Shown here piece after piece: positions 35,309 through 43,579 of a stretch of 64,000 nt of DNA. The stretch is from an uncultured Clostridia bacterium (lineage in GTDB: Bacteria > Bacillota > Clostridia > Oscillospirales > Acutalibacteraceae). The stretch spans positions 1-64,000 of the forward strand of contig CALEJF010000040.1 of the NCBI GenBank assembly GCA_937898625.1. The letters run 5' to 3'. Within the stretch, counting starts at the first letter, position 1, and each line of letters starts with the position of its first letter. The notes below the pieces were generated by a model. The model did no database searches. It saw only the letters and a program-made list of their open reading frames with translations, and was not told the origin of the DNA. The position numbers were made by a program, and so were the translations under genes.

Positions 35309-35908
35309 ATGGCATTATCAGAAATTTTAAGTATTTCTGCTACCGGTTTTATTGTCGTTTTAATTATTCTTGTTCTTCTTGCAGTTATTATTGTTGGCAT
35401 TTCAAAAGTTATCCGTACTTTTGAAGGTGGTGCGAAAAAAACAGATGATGCAGAAAAAGTAGAAGCTCCTGCTCCTAAAAAGGAAACAAAACCTGCTCCT
35501 GCACCTGTTTCTGCTCCTGTTACAACAGTTGCACCTGCACAGCAAGTTGATGGTCTTATGCTTTATAAAACAGACTACAAAACTGCAGCATCAATTATGG
35601 CTATTGTAAGTCACGAAAGTGGTATTCCACTTAACAAACTTGCTTTCAGCTCAATCAAACTTGATGACTCTCTTGAACTTTATAAAACAGACTATAAAAC
35701 AGCGGCATCAATTATGGCTATTGTAAGCCATCAAACAGAAATTCCTCTCGAAAGACTTGTTTTTAGGTCAATCAGACTTTGCGACACACCTGAACTTTAT
35801 AAAACAGATGAAGAAACTGCTGCTAAAGTAATGGCAATCACAAGCAAAGAATCAGGAATTCCACTTGACAGACTTGTATTTAAATCAATTAAACTTATTG
35901 AGAAATAA
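35309..35908 (+). CDS. OadG-like membrane subunit with three tandem repeats
   Basis: 199 aa. One membrane helix (12-34) and a Pro/Ala-rich linker (50-80) match the gamma subunit of Na+-pumping decarboxylases. The C-terminal part is unusual: three near-identical 39-residue units beginning LYKTD at residues 85, 124 and 163, each with ASIMAIVSHxxxIPLxxLxFxSIxL. Usual OadG has a single short soluble tail. Position between oadA and the biotin carrier supports the subunit call. AAGGAGG precedes the ATG. Confidence 0.75.
   Translation: MALSEILSISATGFIVVLIILVLLAVIIVGISKVIRTFEGGAKKTDDAEKVEAPAPKKETKPAPAPVSAPVTTVAPAQQVDGLMLYKTDYKTAASIMAIVSHESGIPLNKLAFSSIKLDDSLELYKTDYKTAASIMAIVSHQTEIPLERLVFRSIRLCDTPELYKTDEETAAKVMAITSKESGIPLDRLVFKSIKLIEK
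35561..35899 (+). repeat. Three tandem 117-bp coding repeats
   Basis: Units begin at about 35561, 35678 and 35795. Copies one and two are nearly identical at DNA level over their first 55 bases; copy three has diverged. The frame is kept throughout. Confidence 0.85.
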
Positions 35909-35922
35909 AGGAGAATATCAAA

Positions 35923-36354
35923 ATGAAATATGTAGTTACATTAAACGGAAATGATTACGAAGTTGAAGTAAATGAACTTAACGAAGCAGTTGTTACTGCT
36001 GTTGTTCCATCTGCAGCTCCTGTTGTAGTTGCTGCTCCTGTTGCACCTGTTGTAGCACCTGTTGCTGCTCCTGCCCCCACTCCTGTTGTTGAGGCAGCTC
36101 CAGCTCCTGCAGCTGCACCTGCTCCTGTTGCAATTGGTGATGGTACAAAAGTTACTGCTCCAATGCCAGGTACTGTTCTTTCAGTTAACATTTCAAACGG
36201 TCAGGCAGTAAATGAAGGCGATGTTCTTTTCATTCTTGAAGCTATGAAGATGGAAAATGAAATCGTTGCTCCTTGTGCAGGTACTGTTAAGCAAGTTATT
36301 GCAACAAAGGGTGCATCAGTTGCTACTGACGAAGTTCTTGCAGTTATCGGCTAA
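35923..36354 (+). CDS. Biotin carboxyl carrier protein of the decarboxylase
   Basis: 143 aa. The biotinylation motif EAMKMENEI is at about residues 106-114 in a lipoyl/biotinyl domain (residues 72-143) starting VTAPMPGTVL. Residues 20-70 are an Ala/Pro/Val linker that gives reach between the carboxyltransferase and the membrane subunit. AAAGGAG precedes the ATG. Confidence 0.93.
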   Translation: MKYVVTLNGNDYEVEVNELNEAVVTAVVPSAAPVVVAAPVAPVVAPVAAPAPTPVVEAAPAPAAAPAPVAIGDGTKVTAPMPGTVLSVNISNGQAVNEGDVLFILEAMKMENEIVAPCAGTVKQVIATKGASVATDEVLAVIG

Positions 36355-36367
36355 TTGAGGTGCAATT

Positions 36368-37552
36368 ATGCAGATAGTAAACGCTCTTGTAGAGCTTTTT
36401 AATCAATCTAATTTTGTTAACTTGCCTTGGCAGAACTGGATTATGATTGGTGTTTCATTTGTTCTTCTCTATCTTGCGATAGTAAAGAAATTTGAGCCAT
36501 TACTCTTAATCCCTATTGCTTTTGGTATGCTTCTTGTTAACATTTATCCCGAAATTATGGCAGACCCCACTAATATGTCATTTGTCGGCGATAACAATCC
36601 ATATTTAGACCCAAATGCACATTGGTATGATACAGGCGTTTTACGACTTATCTACGCAGGTGTTAAGTCTAGTATCTTCCCCTGCCTTATCTTTATGGGC
36701 GTTGGTGCTATGACTGACTTCGGACCACTCCTTGCAAATCCATCAAGCCTTCTTTTAGGTGCTGCTGCACAATTAGGTATTTATGTAGCATTTACAATTG
36801 CAATGCTTTCAGGTGAATTCACACCCGAAGAAGCTGCTTCTATTGCTATTATAGGTGGTGCTGATGGTCCTACAGCAATTTTCCTTACAGGAAAACTTGC
36901 TCCTCACCTTTTGGGTTCAATCGCAGTTGCCGCATATTCATATATGGCTTTGATTCCACTTATTCAGCCACCAATTATGAAATTGCTTACAACTAAAAAG
37001 GAAAGAGAAATCAAGATGAATCAGCTTCGTACAGTAAGTAAAGCTGAAAAGATTATCTTCCCAATTGTTGTTACTGTTATCTGTGTTCTTATTCTTCCTT
37101 CAGTTGCTCCTCTTCTTGGTTTCCTTATGCTTGGTAACCTTTTCAAAGAAAGTGGACTTACTGACAGACTTTCAGACACAGCACAGAATTCCCTTTGTAA
37201 TATTGTTACAATCTTGCTTGGCACAACTGTTGGTGCAACAGCAGAAGGTTCAGCATTCCTTAATAAGAAAACACTTCTTGTTATTGGTATCGGATTGCTC
37301 GCTTTTGCATTCTCCACTGCAGGTGGTGTAATCTTTGCAAAGATTATGAATGTTGTAACAAAGGGCAAGGTTAACCCACTTATCGGTTCAGCAGGTGTAT
37401 CTGCTGTTCCTATGGCTGCTCGTGTTTCACAGGTTGAGGGTAGAAAATACAATCCTTCAAATTTCCTTTTAATGCACGCAATGGGTCCAAATGTTGCAGG
37501 TGTTATCGGTTCAGCAGTTGCTGCCGGTTTCTTACTTTCACAATTCGGTTAA
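36368..37552 (+). CDS. oadB: Sodium-translocating decarboxylase beta subunit
   Basis: 394 aa and about ten membrane helices. It decarboxylates carboxybiotin and exports Na+. Conserved segments are IFMGVGAMTDFGPLL and IIGGADGPTAIF (about residues 157-168) carrying the Asp of the ion path, and NVAGVIGSAVAAG at the C-terminus. It completes the operon and gives the cell a sodium-motive force from decarboxylation. Confidence 0.95.
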   Translation: MQIVNALVELFNQSNFVNLPWQNWIMIGVSFVLLYLAIVKKFEPLLLIPIAFGMLLVNIYPEIMADPTNMSFVGDNNPYLDPNAHWYDTGVLRLIYAGVKSSIFPCLIFMGVGAMTDFGPLLANPSSLLLGAAAQLGIYVAFTIAMLSGEFTPEEAASIAIIGGADGPTAIFLTGKLAPHLLGSIAVAAYSYMALIPLIQPPIMKLLTTKKEREIKMNQLRTVSKAEKIIFPIVVTVICVLILPSVAPLLGFLMLGNLFKESGLTDRLSDTAQNSLCNIVTILLGTTVGATAEGSAFLNKKTLLVIGIGLLAFAFSTAGGVIFAKIMNVVTKGKVNPLIGSAGVSAVPMAARVSQVEGRKYNPSNFLLMHAMGPNVAGVIGSAVAAGFLLSQFG

Positions 37553-37573
37553 TTCCAAACACACAAATATATA

Positions 37574-37608
37574 ATGCCGTAGTCAAAATGACTACGGCAT
37601 ATTTTTAT
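37574..37608. terminator. Terminator between oadB and sfsA
   Basis: ATGCCGTAGTC and GACTACGGCAT form a perfect 11-bp stem with a 5-nt loop; ATTTTTAT follows on the plus strand. Confidence 0.8.
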
Positions 37609-38279
37609 ATCTTTATGAGAACCGGTTTTCTGATTTTAATTGTATCGGGAGTTACTGCACAATCAAATGCTAATGGAACAACTTCGCCTTTTCTTGCCTC
37701 TTTTAGTGTATCCGCGAATTGAGGATGAGTTATTCTGTTGGGTTCAAAATATTTCACATCGGACATCTGAATAACGAACAGCACATAGGCTTTATATCCC
37801 TCTGTAACGGCTTTTTGTAGTTCTTTAAGGTGTTTAACTCCCCTTTCAGTTGGTGCATCAGGAAAACTCACTACACCATCATTTTCGAGAGTTACGCCTT
37901 TGACCTCAACGAATATCTTTTCACATTCCGTTTCAATATAGAAATCAAGTCGTGAATTACCATATTTATATTCGGGTTTTATGAATTTAACACCTTCAAA
38001 AAGTGTTGGAAGAAACTCAAAAGCAACCTTGTTAACCACTTGACTATCAATATTTATTAATCTATCGTTCTTTTGGACAGCAATAAGGTCATATTTAGTT
38101 TTTCTGTTTGGGTTGGAACTTTTCTCAAGATAAACAGTAACGCCTTTTACAAGCAATTCTCGGCATCTTCCGGTATTTTTTACATGACAGATTTCTTTAT
38201 TCCCATTAATTTCGCAAATTGCAATAAATCGGTTAGGTCTGTCTATAAATGTTCCTTTTATTATATTTTCGTATTTCAT
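37605..38279 (-). CDS. sfsA: SfsA-type sugar fermentation stimulation protein
   Basis: 224 aa, the normal length. Typical SfsA segments are RPNRFIAI near the start, HVKNTGRCRELL (35-46), DFYIETECEKIFVEVKGVTL and FPDAPTERGVKHL. The ExK-type core suggests a nuclease-like fold with an N-terminal OB domain binding DNA. The physiological role is uncertain. The gene stands alone with a terminator on its 3' side. Confidence 0.92.
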   Translation of the reverse strand: MKYENIIKGTFIDRPNRFIAICEINGNKEICHVKNTGRCRELLVKGVTVYLEKSSNPNRKTKYDLIAVQKNDRLINIDSQVVNKVAFEFLPTLFEGVKFIKPEYKYGNSRLDFYIETECEKIFVEVKGVTLENDGVVSFPDAPTERGVKHLKELQKAVTEGYKAYVLFVIQMSDVKYFEPNRITHPQFADTLKEARKGEVVPLAFDCAVTPDTIKIRKPVLIKI

Positions 38280-38285
38280 ATAACA

Positions 38286-38321
38286 CCAAAAAAGAACGGT
38301 GATAGTTTCCTACCACCGTCC
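38286..38321 (-). terminator. Terminator after the sugar symporter
   Basis: GACGGTGGTAG and CTATCACCGTTC pair (one wobble) around GAAA, followed on the minus strand by TTTTTTGG. Confidence 0.75.
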
Positions 38322-38342
38322 TTAATTATTTAATAAATAGAA

Positions 38343-39902
38343 TTACTTAGTAACTTTTCTTGCTTCGATTTCTTTAACCATCTGTGCTTGTTTCTTCTCT
38401 GTAATTGTGTAGAAGAACATTGGAACAGCACAAGCAAACATACTGATAACACCTGAAAGAACAAGCATCTTCCAAAGTGTTTGTGCACCTTCTGCAGAAA
38501 TATAACCTGTTTCAGCATTGATACCAGCTGCTGCGAAAGAAATAACACCGATAAAAGCACCAACTGCCATACCAATCTTGTTAATAAGAGTCTGCATTGC
38601 AAAGCAGATACCCTCACCACGTTCACCTGTTTTCCATTCAAGATAATCAACAGTATCACCAATCATAGCATAAGTGATAATATTGTTAACACCCTGTGGA
38701 ATACCAAGGAGAACAAGAGCAATAGCTGCAATAACAAGTTTCCATGTTGCATCATATCCAACAAAATACATAACAGCCATTACAACACCACCAAAGAGGT
38801 GAACCATAATGTATGCCCATTTCTTTGTGAATTTCTTTGACATCCACGGAACAAGGAGTGATGCTACAAGACCGCCCGGAACAACAAGAAGAGTAATCAA
38901 GCTGTACATACCTTCATTTTGAAGAACATACTTTGCAAAGTAAAGACCGCCTGTGTATGTATAAACCATTCTTGCGCCGCCAAGAATACCTGAAAGAACA
39001 ATAAGAAGAAGTTCTTTATTCTTGAAGAGAAGTTTCATATTGTGGCCAAAGCTTGGTGGGTTATCATCAGCTGTAAAGCGTTCTTTAGTATGTTTAAAGC
39101 CATAGAAGAACATTGGAATTGCAGCAACAACAAGAACTACTGCTGCAATAAAATATGTCCATTTAAGAGTGTCAGCATTTGCAACTTCCTGACCTGCAAT
39201 AACAGTACCGACAAAGTTCTCTGCTGTTTCAGCATCTACTCCCTTATCAGCCATAATTTGTGCTATACCTGCTTCTGTGTCAGGATATTTGTACTTAGCT
39301 GTAACAGCACCTGTGATAATAGGAACAAATACAGTAACGATACCTGCACCCAATGTGCAAAGAAGACGAGTAACTGTAAGAAGATTACCACGAACAACCG
39401 TATCGTTTGTCATACAAGTTGAAAGTCCCCAATAAGGAACATCAGCAACTGTGTATACAACTGACCAAATAACATAAATGATAGCAATAATAATGAATGT
39501 TGATGTTGCTTTAGCCTGGAATACAGGTAAGAAACAAGCAATTGTCATAATTGCAATTGGAATAGCCATCCATTTAAGATAAGGACGACATTTACCCCAC
39601 TTTGTTCTTGTCTTATCAACAATTGAACCCATAATTGGGTCATTGAAAGCGTCAAAAATACGAGTACCAAGCATCAAATAAGCAACTGCCATTGAACCTG
39701 TAAGAGTACCGATTGTAACACCTTCTGCACCAAAGAGAAGTGCATCTGTCAAGAAGATTGTAAGGTATGAACCGATGATTGTGCAAATAAAGTTCTGGCC
39801 AAAACCTGCGATACCATAAGCAAGTGCTTCTTTTGGCTGAAGACTGCCCGGCTCATTAGGATTTGTGCCATAAACCTTATGCAAAAGGTCATTGATTTTC
39901 AT
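38343..39902 (-). CDS. GPH-family sugar:cation symporter (MelB-like)
   Basis: 519 aa from the ATG at 39902, which follows AGAGGG. Twelve helices of the major facilitator fold. Family marks are YGIAGFGQN in helix 1, the loop ARIFDAFNDPIMGSIVDKTRTKWGK with the conserved DAxxDPxxG pattern, and RPYLKWMAIP. Residues 235-265 form an unusually long acidic loop (ADKGVDAETAENFVG). Imports a glycoside or uronide with Na+ or H+; substrate cannot be read. No glycosidase gene is adjacent. Confidence 0.88.
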   Translation of the reverse strand: MKINDLLHKVYGTNPNEPGSLQPKEALAYGIAGFGQNFICTIIGSYLTIFLTDALLFGAEGVTIGTLTGSMAVAYLMLGTRIFDAFNDPIMGSIVDKTRTKWGKCRPYLKWMAIPIAIMTIACFLPVFQAKATSTFIIIAIIYVIWSVVYTVADVPYWGLSTCMTNDTVVRGNLLTVTRLLCTLGAGIVTVFVPIITGAVTAKYKYPDTEAGIAQIMADKGVDAETAENFVGTVIAGQEVANADTLKWTYFIAAVVLVVAAIPMFFYGFKHTKERFTADDNPPSFGHNMKLLFKNKELLLIVLSGILGGARMVYTYTGGLYFAKYVLQNEGMYSLITLLVVPGGLVASLLVPWMSKKFTKKWAYIMVHLFGGVVMAVMYFVGYDATWKLVIAAIALVLLGIPQGVNNIITYAMIGDTVDYLEWKTGERGEGICFAMQTLINKIGMAVGAFIGVISFAAAGINAETGYISAEGAQTLWKMLVLSGVISMFACAVPMFFYTITEKKQAQMVKEIEARKVTK

Positions 39903-39982
39903 AAAATCCCTCTTTCTAAATATAATACTGAGATTATAACACAATACATTGTTTATTTCAATGATATTTTAACAAAAAATGA

Positions 39983-40015
39983 ACATAAAATACTCCCTTG
40001 AAAAAACAAGGGAGT
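39983..40015 (-). terminator. Terminator after the M28 peptidase
   Basis: ACTCCCTTG and CAAGGGAGT pair with a 6-nt loop, followed on the minus strand by ATTTTATG. Confidence 0.6.
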
Positions 40016-40026
40016 AAAAAAACAAA

Positions 40027-41241
40027 TTACTGTTTTGCGCCGTTATCAAACATTTCAAGCACCTTAACACTTGCTGCGAAACAATCTGCAAGACAGTCTT
40101 TATTAAGTTTTGCAGGAGTATCAAGTCTTGTATGATAGAAATCAGGGAGCGCGTGATTAAGAGCAGTGATACCTGTTGAACGCATACCTGCCTGAGCAAA
40201 TGCTGCTGAGTCAGTTGCACCGCCAAGTGGAGGTACAACGCCCTTACCACATTTAATACCAAGTTCTTCACAAGCTTCAACATACAAGTCTGAAACATCT
40301 TTATCGGCTTTTACTGTGGCATTAAGGTCACGGTAGTTTGCCTGCATATATTCAGGCTGTGTGATTGTGTCGTAAGAATAAACAAATGTTGGAACATCAT
40401 TAAACTCATGAGCATGAGCCTCACACCATGCTTTTGCACCACGAAGACCTGCTTCTTCAGAACCTGTAAGAACAACACCGATTTCTGTGTTTTCAAACTC
40501 AATGCCTTCTTCTTTAAGTGCTTTAAGAATTGCGATACCGATATAGCAACCTGAAAGGTTATCGTTAGCACCGTCAACTACTCTCTTTTTGTTCCACATA
40601 AAATAAAGTCCAAACCAGAAAGGAACAAATACAAGACCAATAAGACCAAGTCTGTTTGCAAGAGCAGGGTCAACACCTGCAAGTTTTGCAATAGAAATAC
40701 CAACCATATAAAGAGCACCGACAATGCAAACTGCCATGTGAATATCAAATCCAAGATATGTAAACTTGTATTTGAATGGCCATTCCCAAGCAGCATCAGG
40801 GTGACCGTTGAAGATGATTCTTCTCTTTACTTCACCTGTTGGCTTTTTAAATCCTGCAGCATTGTGTCCTGTTAATTCCTTAAAGCACTTATCGAGAGTT
40901 TTCTTATAAAGTCCAAACTGCAAAACGCAGAGTGTAAGTCCGATTACAATAAATGCAATAGCAAGTGCAGGTAAAAAGAAATATGATACAAGTGCCAAGA
41001 AACAACAAGTGATTGTGAAATAAATCCAGCCATAGAATGAATCAGGGTTTTCTTTAAATTCGTCAACATAAACAGTGTCACAACCTAATTCTTTCAACTG
41101 CTCTGCCATATAATCGCATGCCTGATGTTCACCTTTTGAACCAGGTGCTCTTTTTTCAAACTTGTTGCAAATATGAGTGATTTCATCAACCATAAATTGA
41201 GCAGCTTCATTCTTTTTCTCAATAATCTTCTTTAAATCCAT
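40027..41241 (-). CDS. M28-family zinc peptidase with inserted membrane helices
   Basis: 404 aa. The M28 ligands are in order: FNGHPDAAW (His), VVDGANDNLSG (Asp), LTGSEEAG (catalytic and ligand Glu), YSYDTITQ (Asp) and LPDFYHTRLDT (His). Two hydrophobic pairs, residues about 70-112 and 170-215, lie before and within the catalytic domain; the second pair separates the first His from the bridging Asp. Usual M28 aminopeptidases are soluble. The active site could face the cytoplasm or outside; no signal peptide is present. GGAAGGGG precedes the ATG. Confidence 0.82.
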   Translation of the reverse strand: MDLKKIIEKKNEAAQFMVDEITHICNKFEKRAPGSKGEHQACDYMAEQLKELGCDTVYVDEFKENPDSFYGWIYFTITCCFLALVSYFFLPALAIAFIVIGLTLCVLQFGLYKKTLDKCFKELTGHNAAGFKKPTGEVKRRIIFNGHPDAAWEWPFKYKFTYLGFDIHMAVCIVGALYMVGISIAKLAGVDPALANRLGLIGLVFVPFWFGLYFMWNKKRVVDGANDNLSGCYIGIAILKALKEEGIEFENTEIGVVLTGSEEAGLRGAKAWCEAHAHEFNDVPTFVYSYDTITQPEYMQANYRDLNATVKADKDVSDLYVEACEELGIKCGKGVVPPLGGATDSAAFAQAGMRSTGITALNHALPDFYHTRLDTPAKLNKDCLADCFAASVKVLEMFDNGAKQ

Positions 41242-41361
41242 AAAGATTCCCCTTCCAAAATTTATAAAAACATTTTATCACAGTATATCTTAAAATGCAA
41301 TATTAAAAGGTTGTACACTTGCAAGAAATTTTTTATTACATAATGGAAACTTTTTCAATGG

Positions 41362-41520
41362 TGCATCGCCGTTGGCGATATGATGTTATAAATTTATAAT
41401 GATGTTGCTCCTGTTAGTCGCAATTGTGCGATATTTGCCTAAAACTTTAGCAAAGCGACATCATTCACGAAGTGAACAACATTAGTGAAACTACATCATT
41501 TACCAAAGGCAAACATCATT
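41362..41520. repeat. Array of short hairpins spaced by ATGATGT motifs
   Basis: At least six small palindromes of 11-16 nt (ATCGCC/GGCGAT, TATAAATTTATA, TCGCA/TGCGA, TTCACGAAGTGAA, TAGT/ACTA, TTTACC/GGCAAA) alternate with ATGATGT or its complement ACATCAT. The arrangement looks like an intergenic palindromic repeat of the MITE/REP kind, not a gene. It fills most of the gap between the M28 gene and tRNA-Leu; 41242-41361 holds nothing else that I can see. Confidence 0.65.
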
Positions 41521-41521
41521 G

Positions 41522-41553
41522 AAAAACCCACTTGCGAAAGCAAGTGGGTTTTT
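41522..41553. terminator. Terminator after tRNA-Leu
   Basis: AAAAACCCACTTGC and GCAAGTGGGTTTTT form a perfect 14-bp stem with a 4-nt loop, one base from the tRNA 3' end. Works in both directions. Confidence 0.85.
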
Positions 41554-41554
41554 C

Positions 41555-41641
41555 TGGTGCCGGTGACCGGGGTCGAACCGGTACGGTATCGCTACCACTG
41601 GATTTTGAGTCCAGCACGTCTGCCAATTCCATCACACCGGC
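41555..41641 (-). tRNA. tRNA-Leu, anticodon CAA
   Basis: 87 nt with CCA encoded. Acceptor GCCGGTG pairs with CACCGGC, the anticodon stem CTGGA/TCCAG holds loop CTCAAAA, and a long variable arm (class II) precedes the T-arm GGTTCGACCCC. It reads UUG codons. Confidence 0.95.
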
Positions 41642-41658
41642 AATTATATGACCTTGAT

Positions 41659-41687
41659 ATTATATGAAATTCGCTGATAAAAGTCAA
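41659..41687 (-). promoter_or_regulatory. Promoter of tRNA-Leu
   Basis: TTGACT (41682-41687), 17-bp spacer, TATAAT (41659-41664), 17 nt before the tRNA. Confidence 0.8.
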
Positions 41688-41705
41688 GAGAAAAAGTAAC
41701 TTTTT

Positions 41706-42437
41706 TTAAAACAAACCTCTCCATTTTTCGCTTCTGCGAAATGAAAAAAAGTCATCACCGTTACCAATGATAATATGGTCACCAAGTTTCATTCCCAACG
41801 ACTTTAACAACTCTATGGTATTCATTGTTGCATTTACATCGGACCTTGACGGTGCTACAACACCTGAAGGATGATTATGTACCAATATGAGATTTGCTGC
41901 ATTTAACTTGTACGCCAGTTCAACAATCTTTCTGTTATTGATTGGTGTAGCATTAATCGTTCCTGAACTGATTTGTTCAAACCCTAAAATCTTGCAATTT
42001 GAATCAAGGCAGAGAAGATATAACTGTTCCTCAGAAACACCTTTAAAGTATTTAGATGAATATCTTGCAACGGCTTCGCAGTTATCTAAAATGTCACCCT
42101 CAAGATTTATTTTATCAACCTCATATTTTTTGAATAACTCGGGAACAAGTTTAATAAGCGTTGCACTTTTCTCGCCTATACCTTTTACACTTACAAGTTC
42201 TTCAAAACTTGCATCAAAAACTGCTGAAAGTGACCCAAATCTATCAATAAGTTCGTGAGCTTCCTCGTTTGTATCTTTCATTGGAATACTAAAAAACAAA
42301 AGCAATTCAAGAACATTGTGTGGTTGAAAATTATCAAGACCTTCTTTTAAAAATCGTTGTCTTAATCTTTCTCTGTGACCTTCGTGAATATTCTTTTTTT
42401 CATCTTTATCCTTTAAATCGCGATTTTTTATCGCCAT
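41706..42437 (-). CDS. radC: RadC-family JAB-domain protein
   Basis: 243 aa. An N-terminal helix-hairpin-helix region (VSVKGIGEKSATLIKL near 62) and a C-terminal JAMM metal site, LVHNHPSGVVAPSRSD (His-X-His-X10-Asp). Despite the name its link to repair is doubtful; the fold suggests a metal-dependent nuclease or isopeptidase. It is followed downstream by tRNA-Leu and is 1 nt from the preceding membrane-protein gene, so it shares that operon. Confidence 0.92.
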   Translation of the reverse strand: MAIKNRDLKDKDEKKNIHEGHRERLRQRFLKEGLDNFQPHNVLELLLFFSIPMKDTNEEAHELIDRFGSLSAVFDASFEELVSVKGIGEKSATLIKLVPELFKKYEVDKINLEGDILDNCEAVARYSSKYFKGVSEEQLYLLCLDSNCKILGFEQISSGTINATPINNRKIVELAYKLNAANLILVHNHPSGVVAPSRSDVNATMNTIELLKSLGMKLGDHIIIGNGDDFFSFRRSEKWRGLF

Positions 42438-42438
42438 C

Positions 42439-42984
42439 CTATTTGAACACCCTTTTTATATATTTTTGCCATCTATAAAGGTAAATTGTTACCAATCTTG
42501 TCAGCATAATATCGTACAGCACAAACAGTACATTACCTGCACATAGTAACAATGGCATAGCAAATTCACCAAAACCCTCTAAATCATCAAAAGTTATCAT
42601 AAAAATTTTGGAAACCACAAAATATGCAACCACCATTGAGATATTGAATATAATATATTTTATTACCCAACTGATAATTTTACTTTTGCTTTTTTCGATA
42701 AAACTCTTAATAATAGGATAATACCCAAAAAATACAATATACATTATTGCCGCTTCTTTATTACCCAATAAAAGCATTGAAATTATTGAAATTGCAAGAT
42801 ATTCAAGCCCTGCAAAGCCCGGTCCGAATTCTATAACAAGCACCATAAGGAATGCACCTGTTATCATTGGAATTGCATATACAAGACTTGTTGTAACACC
42901 TGCAACAAGCATCAGCAATAAGGATAATGCCGCGATTACACCGCCAAGGGCTACCTTGAACGAAAGTTTTTTTCTATTATTCAT
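42439..42984 (-). CDS. Multi-span membrane protein of unknown function
   Basis: 181 aa with about five hydrophobic segments and a short basic start (MNNRKKLSFKVALGG). The opening RKKLSFKVALGGVIAALSLL resembles the first helix of ECF-transporter S components, but no vitamin-specific motif is visible, so only a loose comparison is possible. Starts 1 nt after the J-like gene stop. Confidence 0.65.
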   Translation of the reverse strand: MNNRKKLSFKVALGGVIAALSLLLMLVAGVTTSLVYAIPMITGAFLMVLVIEFGPGFAGLEYLAISIISMLLLGNKEAAIMYIVFFGYYPIIKSFIEKSKSKIISWVIKYIIFNISMVVAYFVVSKIFMITFDDLEGFGEFAMPLLLCAGNVLFVLYDIMLTRLVTIYLYRWQKYIKRVFK

Positions 42985-42985
42985 A

Positions 42986-43579
42986 TTAACAACACGGAAT
43001 CAAATCCCCACCACAACACTCACAACAACAATCTGCGCAAATTAAAGTTGAACAGATATCGCATACACCTGTATCGGAGCCTTTACTTGATGTTCTGTAT
43101 CCGCCGTTTGCATTATTCTTCATAGCATTATACGCATTTGCATATTCAAAATTATTTGGTTCCATTGAAGACGCAGTTTTAAAGTGAGCTAATGCCTCAT
43201 TAAGCCATCCCCTGCGTTGAAAAATAATACCTTTAAGATAATGCCACTCAGCAGTTTGCATTTGAGGAGGAACACCATTTAAAATAGTTTCTGCATCATC
43301 TATTCTACCTGTATTTATACAATTACGGACATCTGCATACTGTGTGTTACCATAATAATTCTGATTATTGGCATTATTATTCGGTGCATAAGCAGATGTT
43401 CCGCGGATTTCGTTTAGAATATAGTCATAAGCAGAATCAAGTTCTCTCATTTTTTCTGTTCTTTCAAAATCAGGAAGGTTTGCCTGATTAATTTCTCCTG
43501 CTATTCTTCTATATGCATCCATAATCTCTTTTTCTGTTGCATTTCTGCTGACACCAAGAAAATCGTAAGGATTATTCAC
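42986..43579 (-). CDS. Degenerate J-domain/TPR protein with Cys-rich tail
   Basis: 197 aa from the GTG at 43579, five bases after GGAGGTGA. Residues 1-55 follow a J domain (NPYDFLGVSRNATEKEIMDAYRRI), but the HPD tripeptide that stimulates Hsp70 is missing (GEINQANLPD). Residues 85-155 are TPR-like (HYLKGIIFQRRGWLNEALAHF). The tail has ten cysteines in CDICSTLICADCCCECCGGDLIPCC-type spacing, likely metal-binding. The gene overlaps the DUF5685-type gene by 8 nt. Confidence 0.8.
   Translation of the reverse strand: MNNPYDFLGVSRNATEKEIMDAYRRIAGEINQANLPDFERTEKMRELDSAYDYILNEIRGTSAYAPNNNANNQNYYGNTQYADVRNCINTGRIDDAETILNGVPPQMQTAEWHYLKGIIFQRRGWLNEALAHFKTASSMEPNNFEYANAYNAMKNNANGGYRTSSKGSDTGVCDICSTLICADCCCECCGGDLIPCC

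Noticed and set aside
35955..36191. Minus-strand Ala/Gly/Thr-rich frame over the biotin carrier linker
   Set aside because: Mirror of the repetitive Pro/Ala/Val coding region; no ribosome site.
41362..41520. CRISPR array
   Set aside because: Spacer-like units are themselves palindromes and the common part is only seven bases; no cas genes.
41485..41667. Plus-strand 60-codon frame
   Set aside because: Crosses the terminator and the complement of tRNA-Leu.
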